A stretch of 64,000 bases of DNA from Leptospira noguchii serovar Panama str. CZ214. Lineage in GTDB: Bacteria; Spirochaetota; Leptospiria; Leptospirales; Leptospiraceae. This document shows, piece after piece, positions 1 through 17,090 of the stretch (positions are counted from its first letter, which is position 1; each line of letters starts with the position of its first letter). Made by a program: the position numbers and the translations under genes. The notes under the pieces are model-generated. The model was not told where the DNA came from and made no database searches. It saw only the letters and a program-made list of their open reading frames with translations. The DNA is taken from assembly GCF_000306255.2 (NCBI RefSeq), contig NZ_AKWY02000022.1, positions 62,001 through 126,000 of the forward strand, given 5' to 3'.

Positions 1-936
<936 letters not shown>

Positions 937-1647
937 ATGTTGAAAAAAATATTTCTAACATTGCTCATAGGATCCGTTGCATGCGCTCTTTACTCGTGTG
1001 GAGATAAAAAAGAAGAAGATAATTCAGAACTACTTCTTTTCCTTCTCAATTCATTAGGTTCTTCTAATAATACTTCTACTCCCGTCGTTACTTCTTGTAA
1101 GAATGCTTCTTTTTGTAGAACCTTTGTTGCTACCAATAACGGAGCGGGTTATAACGGAAATTTAGGGGGAATTTCAGGCGCGGACGCAAAATGTGCCGCT
1201 GCAAAATCTTCTAGTTTAACCGGAACTTATAAGGCTTTATTGGCAGCAAATGGTACAAGAGAAGCAGTTTTTGTTGGAGATGGATCTCCTCGTTTAGTAG
1301 ATTGGGTTCTTTATCCAAACAAACAATACCGGAGAAGTGATGGAACGACAATCACGTTTACTACAAATGCAAATTCAGTCGTAGATGCAAATTTACAGAA
1401 CTCAGTGGACGGAGGTGTGGAAAAGTTATATTGGATTGGCGTTGGAAGTCAGCCAGCAACTTTTGATTGGGAAGTAACCATGAATTGTAACGATTGGAGT
1501 TCTAATAATGCTGCCGTTTTTGCGATCGATGGTACAACCTCATCCAATGAGGTATTTGCGGGGGATGGAGCTACCCCAGGAGGCGCTTTCGGCGTTCACA
1601 ATACTGGTTGTAATACCAATCTAAATCTTCTCTGTGTAGAACAGTAA
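937..1647 (+). CDS. DUF1554 family lipoprotein
   Basis: A 236-residue predicted surface lipoprotein of the DUF1554 family, which is expanded in Leptospira. Residues 1-20 are a signal peptide with a hydrophobic core, ending in a lipobox L-Y-S-C with Cys21 as the predicted lipidated residue. An acidic low-complexity tether (residues 22-50) follows. The domain from about residue 58 to the end starts at the typical C-R-x-F-V-A-T motif, contains paired cysteines (for example around 158 and 225-232) and ends C-V-E-Q. AAGGA at 926-930 lies six bases before the ATG and supports this start. Family members are described as lectin-like or host-matrix-binding; no ligand can be read from this sequence. 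The gene stands alone and a hairpin follows it. Confidence 0.85.
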   Translation: MLKKIFLTLLIGSVACALYSCGDKKEEDNSELLLFLLNSLGSSNNTSTPVVTSCKNASFCRTFVATNNGAGYNGNLGGISGADAKCAAAKSSSLTGTYKALLAANGTREAVFVGDGSPRLVDWVLYPNKQYRRSDGTTITFTTNANSVVDANLQNSVDGGVEKLYWIGVGSQPATFDWEVTMNCNDWSSNNAAVFAIDGTTSSNEVFAGDGATPGGAFGVHNTGCNTNLNLLCVEQ

Positions 1648-1657
1648 GTTTTTCAAA

Positions 1658-1683
1658 AACATCGTCCTTTAAAGGGCGATGTT
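1658..1683 (+). terminator. Hairpin after DUF1554 gene
   Basis: A near-perfect 13-base inverted repeat (AACATCGTCCTTT pairing with AAAGGGCGATGTT, one wobble) starts 10 bases after the stop codon. It lacks a strong T-run, so its terminator role is probable rather than certain. Confidence 0.55.
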
Positions 1684-2144
1684 GGATTTCTAAACTTTTG
1701 TTTTCTATGTACGTTTGAAATAGGAAAACTATTTTATACTATCAGACTGAATTGAAATTTACGGCTTCTATCGGTTCATAAAAAAACTGTCTTATAAAGA
1801 CTAATTTTTGATAGAAAAATAAATTCAAAAATGATTATATTCTTTCATGTTTTTAAAATCGAATACCGAGAGTTTTCATTGCAAAATGCTTCTTTGATGG
1901 GAAAGTTCTACATTATTATGTATAGTCGGATAAACGAATGGAGTATTGATGAATTATAAGATATTGATATTTTATTTTATTTATAAAAATCGATGTTTGA
2001 GCGAATGCCAATTTTCGGATAATTTTATAAGCCCATTGATTTCTATAAATTAAGTACTTTCATTTTTATCTTAAAACTCTGTTTTACTCATAACTATATA
2101 ATAGATTACCTAATATTTTGCATGGGATCAGTGTTTTGTAATAA

Positions 2145-2185
2145 AATTAACGGTACTCAATTTTATAGAGATCAGTAATACAAAA
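2145..2185 (+). repeat. 41-bp dispersed repeat, copy 1
   Basis: Forty-one bases running from AATTAACGG to ATACAAAA are identical to 39385-39425. This copy abuts the end of a MITE-like element (2184-2285). No coding role is visible. Confidence 0.8.
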
Positions 2186-2285
2186 GAATTATTGAAAAAT
2201 AAATTCCCGACTATTTCTGTTTTATGGAAAAGGTTTGATTGAAGCAGTTTTGTTAATATCCATTATGTAATTTTTCAACAACTCT
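2184..2285 (-). mobile_element. MITE-like element, copy A
   Basis: Read on the minus strand, this about 100-bp element begins AGAGTTGTTGAAAAATT and ends TTTTTCAATAATTCT, giving imperfect terminal inverted repeats. The interior (AACAAAACTGCTTCAAT, then CCATAAAACAGAAATAG) matches three other copies at 9807, 16837 and 39481. It has no coding capacity. A non-autonomous miniature element or a repeated structured regulatory element are both possible. Confidence 0.6.
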
Positions 2286-2622
2286 AAAATATGATGTAAC
2301 GTAAGTTTAATATAATTAATGCGAAAGCGATTATTATACTGCGATCCATAGAAAGCAGCATTGATTTTTTATTCGTTCTGATTTTCTTACGTAGAACTCA
2401 CGTTAGGTGCCATATCATTATAATTTTTGAATAAAAATTGAAAATGTGAGCATAGTTTAATGTGAGTTTGGTGCCGGCCATGATATTTTTTTCTGAAAAA
2501 AGTTAGATCTGAAATTTTACAGAATGTGGGAACTCATACGAAAATAGTGTGTTAGAAAGAAAAAGTTCGTTTAAAATCGGTTGGATGATAACAATCAATG
2601 AGCTACGCAAAGAGACTTAATT

Positions 2623-2668
2623 TGTGGGAACTACTGCGGATCATGATTTTAAGAACAAATTCTAAAAT
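2623..2668 (+). repeat. Dispersed TGTGGGAACTACTGC repeat
   Basis: About 46 bases directly after the SWIM gene's stop codon resemble 39291-39336: a TGTGGRAA..ACTGC start, then GATTTTA-GAACAAATTCTAAAA. Shorter versions of the first part occur at position 1 and near 21893 (GTGGGAACTACCAC). The function is unknown. Confidence 0.5.
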
Positions 2669-4603
2669 TTACTTTTGAGATACAAATTCCATTTCTTTGG
2701 AAATACAAAGCAGAGCCATCAAAGTAAGAATAGGAGAAACGTCTGTTTCTTTCGAAGACTGTATCGATGAAACTACGGATTTTAAAAGGGTTGAAATTCT
2801 TTTCAATCCTAAGTTTTCGGATTGTTGAGATAGTTTTTTCCAATGGTTGATTTTTCCGTATTGTTTTAAACCTATTAGACATACTTCGGAGATGGTAGTC
2901 CTTAATTCCGTAATATAATTTTTTAGAAAATCTATTTCCGGACGAACTTGATTTTGTGTTTGAAAGTCGGAATTGCCGGACTGGGATTTTGAATCTAAGT
3001 AAGGTTGTAACATAGTGAGATTTCCGTTTTGTTCAATTACGAACGAAACTGGTTTTATATTAAGCTCGCCAGAGGTTGCATCTGCAATTCCGCAGACGTA
3101 GCGTAAGTGAGAATCATCTAACGCGTGTTTTAGATTTTCTATACCGTCCGATGCTCTGCTATAATACGGTAATTGAACGTGTGCGACGATTCCGTTTTTA
3201 TCCTCTATATGTATATTCATTTGTTGTAAAATGTTATCAAAATAAGGTTCGGTAAAACGTTCTACTTTAAATACAAAAAAATTACCCGCCGCCCAACGAG
3301 GACCTAAAGGACGAGGAGGTTTTTCTAAAAGTATTTTTATCGTTTCGTTAAAATTTTCGGAAAAAATATTTTTATTCAGAGATTCAAAAGAAAACGTCTG
3401 AGGATTCAAAGTTGCTTTATTACTGAATTGTAATTTACCAGATACAGTTTTTTTGATCGAAGAACTGACGATTGAACTTTTTCCAAATTCTAAAAGTGGA
3501 ATTCCTTTGAATACTGGAAAGTTGCTGATAGAGTGGAAAGGTTCGTCCGTCGGTTTTTCGAAAAAACGTTCGTATAACAGTATTTTGTCGGACTTAGGAT
3601 CGGCAAAGTAAGAGAGGACTACAAAACCTTTTTTAAAAACTTTGATTCCGGAGCCTAACCCGATTAAACTTCTGACGATCAATTCGGAAGAAAATGTTTT
3701 TGTATCTCCGCTGATCACTAAAGAAGGAATGACGTCTTTATTTTCTTTCAGTGCGTCCATTCGTACAATCCATTCTCCCAAAAGATATACAACTTGATCC
3801 GGGTCGAACAAGGAATCGTGTAAAATATATTTTGAATATTCTTCTTGTAACTCGGATAAAACGTCCGCCGGCCATAAGAGTCCTTCTTCTAAACAGGAAC
3901 GTTCTAATTGGGATAATCTATCTTTGATATGTTCGGAAATTCCTTGAAACCCGTATTGTACAATTTCTTTCAGAATTGTATTTGCTCTATCCGTTATATG
4001 CGACGGAATTTTTATTTCTCGAACATTAGTGGAAACAAATCCTTTTTCTTTATGCGTTAGACGAAACGACCATACCGCGACAGCGATTATCTGTTCGCCG
4101 AGTGATCCTTTACAATCTGCACGAGCGTATCGAATATCGTTTGGAATAGGAAAGTGAACGGTTCCAAGTCCATGAATTTTTGCAATCGGAACATCCGTTC
4201 TATCCAGTTCTACGGCAATACCGGAGTCAAAAATGGATTTGGCTTTTGTAAACGAAGCAGCAGAAATAAAAGAACGCAAACTTTCATCGCTAATACTTCC
4301 TGGATTCCAAGAAAGACTTTGTTTGTCTGAGATAGTTTGTTTTTGATAAGCGACAATCGTTCGTATGATATGTCTGCAAACTCCTGCAGAAGAACAAGTG
4401 CAACTTGACTCTTGAATTGAAACGGAACCGGGTAAAATACATGTGGCCAAATCTTCCCAAACGACTTGGACGTCTCCGTCTTCGGTTTCTTTCCATTCGC
4501 CTTTGATTCCGGATTCTACATCTTTTACGGCTCGGTTTACCATTCCTTTGCTTGTTAAAATTTCTAATTCTTGCAGGGATAAAGAGAGAATGTCTTGGCG
4601 CAT
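2669..4603 (-). CDS. SWIM zinc-finger protein (YehQ-like)
   Basis: A 644-residue protein with an N-terminal SWIM zinc finger: C-T-C at about residues 68-70 followed by C-R-H at about 76-78 (CxCx(n)CxH). SWIM domains bind nucleic acid or protein partners. The long remainder has no motif I can name. ATG at 4603 is supported by AGGA six bases upstream on the minus strand. The VWA gene ends only seven bases upstream, so the two are probably one transcript. In E. coli the fifth gene of the yehI-L-M-P-Q set is also a SWIM protein, and gene order here is the same. In predicted MoxR-VWA conflict systems the SWIM protein is thought to sense or tether a target; that role is inferred. Confidence 0.8.
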   Translation of the reverse strand: MRQDILSLSLQELEILTSKGMVNRAVKDVESGIKGEWKETEDGDVQVVWEDLATCILPGSVSIQESSCTCSSAGVCRHIIRTIVAYQKQTISDKQSLSWNPGSISDESLRSFISAASFTKAKSIFDSGIAVELDRTDVPIAKIHGLGTVHFPIPNDIRYARADCKGSLGEQIIAVAVWSFRLTHKEKGFVSTNVREIKIPSHITDRANTILKEIVQYGFQGISEHIKDRLSQLERSCLEEGLLWPADVLSELQEEYSKYILHDSLFDPDQVVYLLGEWIVRMDALKENKDVIPSLVISGDTKTFSSELIVRSLIGLGSGIKVFKKGFVVLSYFADPKSDKILLYERFFEKPTDEPFHSISNFPVFKGIPLLEFGKSSIVSSSIKKTVSGKLQFSNKATLNPQTFSFESLNKNIFSENFNETIKILLEKPPRPLGPRWAAGNFFVFKVERFTEPYFDNILQQMNIHIEDKNGIVAHVQLPYYSRASDGIENLKHALDDSHLRYVCGIADATSGELNIKPVSFVIEQNGNLTMLQPYLDSKSQSGNSDFQTQNQVRPEIDFLKNYITELRTTISEVCLIGLKQYGKINHWKKLSQQSENLGLKRISTLLKSVVSSIQSSKETDVSPILTLMALLCISKEMEFVSQK

Positions 4604-4610
4604 CGTATTC

Positions 4611-5735
<1,125 letters not shown>

Positions 5736-5932
5736 ATATATTAATTATTGAATATTATAATTTTTTATTGTTTAAGAAGGATTTTAATTTAAATTATATT
5801 CATAAAGTAAAACACGGCCTGATTAATTTTTTGTTGTTTTGCTCTTCGGATCATTTAAAAGCTCTCTGGTTTTTATTTTTCCATGTTTTTTAATATATTT
5901 ATAAAATAGTTTTTCATTTTTATATCTATTCG

Positions 5933-8215
<2,283 letters not shown>

Positions 8216-8633
8216 TGTTTTTCAGTTTTTGTTTTGTGAAAAGAAATAGGATCGATTACTTTTGAAGTTTTGGAATAAGTTTTAAGGTTTTTCATAAAAT
8301 CAAGTTTTAGAATATTCAAAAATTATATTTTATAAATTTCAAAATTTATTATATTTCATTTAGATTTGAATCGAATTGTTAGTTTTATAGATTTTAACTG
8401 TTTTTTTCATGATTGTAAGTTTTGTATTTTTGTGAAGCTAAAGTGTCTCGTTTTTATTATTGGCACTGACTGGTTTGGGACAATTTTTAATTTACAGCGT
8501 GTCCTAAAACCTAATTTTACTTTACCAGAGATCAGCTGTCCCGGTTTTGGGAAGGTTCTTATATCATCAAACTGAGATTTTGCCAAAAATTTTATATGAA
8601 TAATTGTTATTTTTAAATTTTACAGAGATCTGG
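8216..8633. other. Gap inside the Yeh-like cluster
   Basis: A 418-bp AT-rich spacer between the MoxR and DUF5682 genes. A 69-codon forward frame (8366-8575) lacks a ribosome binding site and looks like chance. The spacer is long for an operon and could hold an internal promoter. Confidence 0.4.
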
Positions 8634-9746
8634 TTAGGAATTCCTATCTAAAAGTTTTCTAGACTGATAAAACTCTGGCCACGCGTGTTCGTTTCGATAC
8701 GCGGCTACTTGATCAAAGTAGTGTCTTATTTTTTTTAGATCTTCTACCGAATCTTTTACGCCAGAACCTAACATGTTGGAGACGATATGACCCGCGTTTA
8801 TTTTTCCTTCGTCGTAATAATATGCGTGTAAAACGGCTGAGAATCCTACGCTGACCGCTTCTGCAGTGCTCAATGTGGAACTTAGAGGTTCCAACGCTTT
8901 TCCGGAAATCGTTTTAGAATTTCGTAATTCGTGAAAGCAGGTTACAAGTATTTCTGTCAAGTCTTGGGGAAGTTTTGCGGGAACGTTTGCTTGTTTTAAT
9001 AGACGTTCCATTTCTCTTTCGACTAACGCTTGTTCTTCGGAAATACTGGAAATGGGTCTTACTGTCTCAAAATTAAATCTTCGTTTTAATGCGGAACTCA
9101 TTTCGTTGGTTCCTCTGTCCCGCGTGTTTGAGGTTGCTATGATGTTAAATCCTTGTTTGGCGAAGAGTACGTTTTCTTCCCCGTTCAATTCTGGTATGTG
9201 TAAAACTCTATCGCTTAAGATGGAGAGTAACGTGTCTTGAATTTCTCCGGGGCAACGGGATAGTTCCTCAAAACGAACTATTTTTCCTGATTTCATACCT
9301 TCATAAATTGGAGCGGGCACTAGAGATTTTTCGGACGGTCCTTCCGAAAGCATGAGGGCGTAATTCCAAGAATAACGGATTTGGTCTTCTGTGGTTCCAG
9401 CGCTTCCTTGGATCGTAAGCGAAGAATCTCCAGAAATTGCGGCAGCCAAAAGTTCGCTCAGATAACTTTTGGCTGTTCCAGGTTCTCCGATGAGCATTAA
9501 ACCTCGATTGGTGGCAAGCGCTACGATACAACATTCGATGAAGTTGCGTTCTCCTACGAATTTTGGAGAAATTCCGAAATTTACATCGCCTAACACAAAA
9601 TCAATGACGGCTTGGGGAGAAAGATTCCAGCCGAGTGGTTTTGGTTTTGTTTCGTCTCTTTTTTTTAATCTTTCTAGTTCTTCCGCATATAGTTTTTCTG
9701 CGGGTGGTTTTTGAATGTCTAAAAGTGAATTTTGTTTTTCTGTCAT
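8634..9746 (-). CDS. MoxR-family AAA+ ATPase (YehL-like)
   Basis: A 370-residue AAA+ ATPase. Walker A is G-E-P-G-T-A-K-S at about residues 87-94. A Walker B-like V-R-F-E-E-L sits near 157, sensor-1 N is in A-T-S-N-T-R near 205, and an arginine finger region (L-K-R-R-F-N-F) near 218. This is the AAA_5/MoxR type, which remodels VWA-bound partners using ATP. Predicted start 9746 has only a weak GAGAA upstream. Length and place fit E. coli YehL. A MITE-like element (9807-9900) lies between it and the WGR gene upstream, and might reduce read-through. Confidence 0.88.
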   Translation of the reverse strand: MTEKQNSLLDIQKPPAEKLYAEELERLKKRDETKPKPLGWNLSPQAVIDFVLGDVNFGISPKFVGERNFIECCIVALATNRGLMLIGEPGTAKSYLSELLAAAISGDSSLTIQGSAGTTEDQIRYSWNYALMLSEGPSEKSLVPAPIYEGMKSGKIVRFEELSRCPGEIQDTLLSILSDRVLHIPELNGEENVLFAKQGFNIIATSNTRDRGTNEMSSALKRRFNFETVRPISSISEEQALVEREMERLLKQANVPAKLPQDLTEILVTCFHELRNSKTISGKALEPLSSTLSTAEAVSVGFSAVLHAYYYDEGKINAGHIVSNMLGSGVKDSVEDLKKIRHYFDQVAAYRNEHAWPEFYQSRKLLDRNS

Positions 9747-9806
9747 TTTCTATATTCTCAAATTGATTCGTTGTTTTCTTTTGCAAAAGATCGATTTTGT
9801 ATTTTA

Positions 9807-9900
9807 GAATTGTTGAAAAATTCCATAATTGCTATTATCAAAACTGCGACCGTTTCCATAAAACAAGAAATAGATTGAGAATTCATTTTTTAACAACTCT
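9807..9900 (+). mobile_element. MITE-like element, copy B
   Basis: Starts GAATTGTTGAAAAATTCCATA and ends TTTTTTAACAACTCT, so the ends are inverted repeats. The interior shares TCAAAACTGC and TTTCCATAAAACAAGAAATAG with copy A. It sits in the 439-bp gap between the WGR-DUF4132 and MoxR genes. The rest of that gap (9747-9806, 9901-10185) shows nothing recognisable. Confidence 0.6.
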
Positions 9901-10185
9901 TTTGTGATTTTTGGAAACGAACAAATAAGTATTTTAATATATCCTAAAATTTAAATGTATTTTTGTTTAAACGAACTTTTGTCCGTTTTTATTTGCGTGA
10001 GCGATCGAAGCGGGGTCAAGAAATTGTTTTTTCGGTAAAGAAATTTTACAAAAAATGAATACAATTTTTTGACCAATGTATTTCGACCCATAGGAAGAAA
10101 TACTGAGTTGCTGAGAGCGCGACTCTGCGCTTGATCACAAAGTGATACCCGCAGAGGCACGCACTGATCTAACCACATAAAGTTT

Positions 10186-15039
<4,854 letters not shown>

Positions 15040-15472
15040 AGTGTGCCTTTGGAATTTATAAAAAAGTTATTTCATAAAAACTTAATTTTGTTTTGGTAAG
15101 TGTTGCTTTTAGAGTTTCTCGATAACGCTCAAATGAAAAATACAGAAGGATTAAAATGCGCAAGATTTATTTTACTGCTTATTTCTAATGGATCAGAAAT
15201 TTACTGACTCCATTTGTATCTTTGTTTTAAGTTTTAGCTTTCCATTTGGTTTTTATATCCTCCTTTCGTTATAATATCGCCGTTCCTTTTATCGCATTCT
15301 ATAAAATGATATTTTTCTTTTTGTGTAGCCCGTAATAGCACAGCCATGAAATCAAGAGTCGCTTGAGTCTTTTATATTTTCAAAACTGTTTTAAACAAAT
15401 CTAAAAAATTGGAATATACGTTACTGATCACAATTTTGATTGTGGCGGGGAAGAAAAAACGGAGAAATTTTT
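15040..15472. other. Divergent intergenic region
   Basis: 433 bp between the divergent WGR (minus) and LRR (plus) genes. It must contain promoters for both, but no clear -35/-10 pair or operator stands out. No gene is visible. Confidence 0.5.
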
Positions 15473-16669
15473 GTGAAACGTCATCATTTTATATTTGTGA
15501 TTGTTGGATTGGTCTTGTTTTGCAGTTGGCAAAGGAAAATTTATTATAATTTGGATGATGCTCTTGATAATCCCGAAAATGTTTTCGAGCTTAACCTTCT
15601 TTTTAATCGAGAACAACTTACATCCATTCCGAATGCAATCGGACGGCTTCAAAATTTACGGATTTTAGAATTGACCGATGGTCAACTTTCGTCCCTTCCG
15701 AAAGAAATCGGACGACTTCAAAATCTACAAGGATTGTTTTTGAGTATCAATCAACTTTCGTCCCTTCCGAAAGAAATTGGACAACTTCAAAATCTAAAAA
15801 GATTATTTTTAAGTTTGAATCAACTTTCGTCCCTTCCGAAAGAAATTGAACAATTGCAAAATTTACAAGAATTAGATTTAAGTAGTAATCAATTTACAAC
15901 TCTTCCGAAAGAAATTGGGCAATTGCAAAATCTACAAAAATTAGATTTAAGCGGTAATCGATTTACAACTCTTCCGAAAGAAATCGGGCAACTTCAAAAT
16001 CTACAAGAATTAGATTTAAGTAATAATCGATTTACAACTCTTCCAAAAGAAATCGGACAACTTCAAAATCTACAACAGTTGGATTTAAGTGGTAATCAAT
16101 TTACAACTCTTCCGAAAGAAATTAGGCGACGACAAAATATAAGATGGTTGAATTTAGGCAGTAACCAGCTCGCGTCCCTTCCAAAGGAAATTGGACAATT
16201 TCAAAATTTACAAGAATTAGATTTAAGTAAGAATAGATTTACGACTCTTCCAAATGAAATCGGACAACTTCAAAATTTAGAAAAGTTAGATTTAAGTAAA
16301 AATCGATTTACGACTTTTCCAAAAGAAATTAGGCGACAACAAAATATTACATGGTTGTATTTAGGTGATAACCAACTCAAATCTCTTCCAAAAGAAATTG
16401 GACAATTTCAAAATTTAGAAGGATTGTTTTTAAAAGGTAATCAACTTACGTCTCTTCCGAAAGAAATCGAACAACTTCAAAATCTACAACAGTTGGATTT
16501 AAGTAAGAATCGATTTACGACTTTCCCTAAAGAAATTGAACAACTTCAAAATTTAAAATTATTAAGATTATATTCTAATTCCTTTTCATTAGAAGAAAAA
16601 CAGGAAATTCAAAAGTTGCTTCCAAACTGTGAAATTGATTTTGAAGGCAAAGGAGAAAGTGAAGAATGA
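15473..16669 (+). CDS. Leucine-rich-repeat (lipo)protein
   Basis: A 398-residue exported LRR protein. I chose GTG at 15473 because GGAGA lies at 15461-15465 and the product then starts with a compact signal peptide ending L-V-L-F-C, a plausible spirochaete lipobox; an upstream TTG (15440) gives a poorer N-terminus. About 14 repeats of 23 residues follow, with consensus L-P-K-E-I-G-Q-L-Q-N-L-x-x-L-D-L-S-x-N-x-F-T-T. Several repeats have unusual R-R-Q-Q-N-I or R-R-R-Q-N-I forms. The last repeat ends in the Leptospira-type capping sequence (E-E-K-Q-E-I-Q-K-L-L-P). Such proteins are thought to be surface-exposed or secreted and to mediate binding; the partner is unknown. Confidence 0.8.
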   Translation: MKRHHFIFVIVGLVLFCSWQRKIYYNLDDALDNPENVFELNLLFNREQLTSIPNAIGRLQNLRILELTDGQLSSLPKEIGRLQNLQGLFLSINQLSSLPKEIGQLQNLKRLFLSLNQLSSLPKEIEQLQNLQELDLSSNQFTTLPKEIGQLQNLQKLDLSGNRFTTLPKEIGQLQNLQELDLSNNRFTTLPKEIGQLQNLQQLDLSGNQFTTLPKEIRRRQNIRWLNLGSNQLASLPKEIGQFQNLQELDLSKNRFTTLPNEIGQLQNLEKLDLSKNRFTTFPKEIRRQQNITWLYLGDNQLKSLPKEIGQFQNLEGLFLKGNQLTSLPKEIEQLQNLQQLDLSKNRFTTFPKEIEQLQNLKLLRLYSNSFSLEEKQEIQKLLPNCEIDFEGKGESEE

Positions 16670-16766
16670 ATTTTTGATTGAGCAATTTGGTTTTGTAAAA
16701 GCCAAGTGTTTTGGAAGTGCACTTTTTATGATTTTATTAAAAACTATATAATAGAGTATCACAAAT

Positions 16767-16836
16767 CTTTATTATAAAAGTCTGTTTGAGTGCAAAGTAT
16801 TAGGTATTTTTTCGTATAATTCATTTGTAAAACATT
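16767..16836 (+). repeat. Direct repeat flanking MITE copy C (left)
   Basis: About 70 bases (CTTTATTATAAAAGTCTG ... AAAACATT) that recur, diverged, at 16933-17005. Together they bracket the MITE-like element at 16837. A reverse-strand relative of the first part occurs near 39730-39765. Confidence 0.55.
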
Positions 16837-16935
16837 AGAGTTATTAAAAAATTCCATAGTGGCGATCAACAAAACTGCTTCAATTGACTATTGCCATCAA
16901 AAAGAAACTGATGGAGAATTATTTTTCAACGACTT
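16837..16935 (+). mobile_element. MITE-like element, copy C
   Basis: Starts AGAGTTATTAAAAAATTCC and ends ATTTTTCAACGACTTT. The interior AACAAAACTGCTTCAATTG matches copy A, and CATCAAAAAGAAACTGA matches copy D. It lies between direct repeats. No coding capacity. Confidence 0.6.
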
Positions 16936-17005
16936 TATTGTAAAAGGCTGTTTGAATACAAAATATTAGGTTTTTCTTTGCATAATTTTCCGATTGCAAA
17001 ACATT
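16933..17005 (+). repeat. Direct repeat flanking MITE copy C (right)
   Basis: Second copy of the 70-bp repeat (CTTTATTGTAAAAGGCTG ... AAAACATT). It ends 86 bases before the TonB-receptor ATG, so it may also carry promoter elements. Confidence 0.5.
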
Positions 17006-17090
17006 GTAATCTAACGTTTTCGTTCTTTAGAAAAAATTTATAGATTGAAAAACAAATCCTTCCCTTTTTTTTGAAATTTCCGGAACGAAT

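Noticed and set aside
15600..16600. Regular about 69-bp repeats, possible CRISPR-like array
   Set aside because: The period equals 23 codons and the reading frame is intact; these are coding LRRs, as also at 63245-64000.
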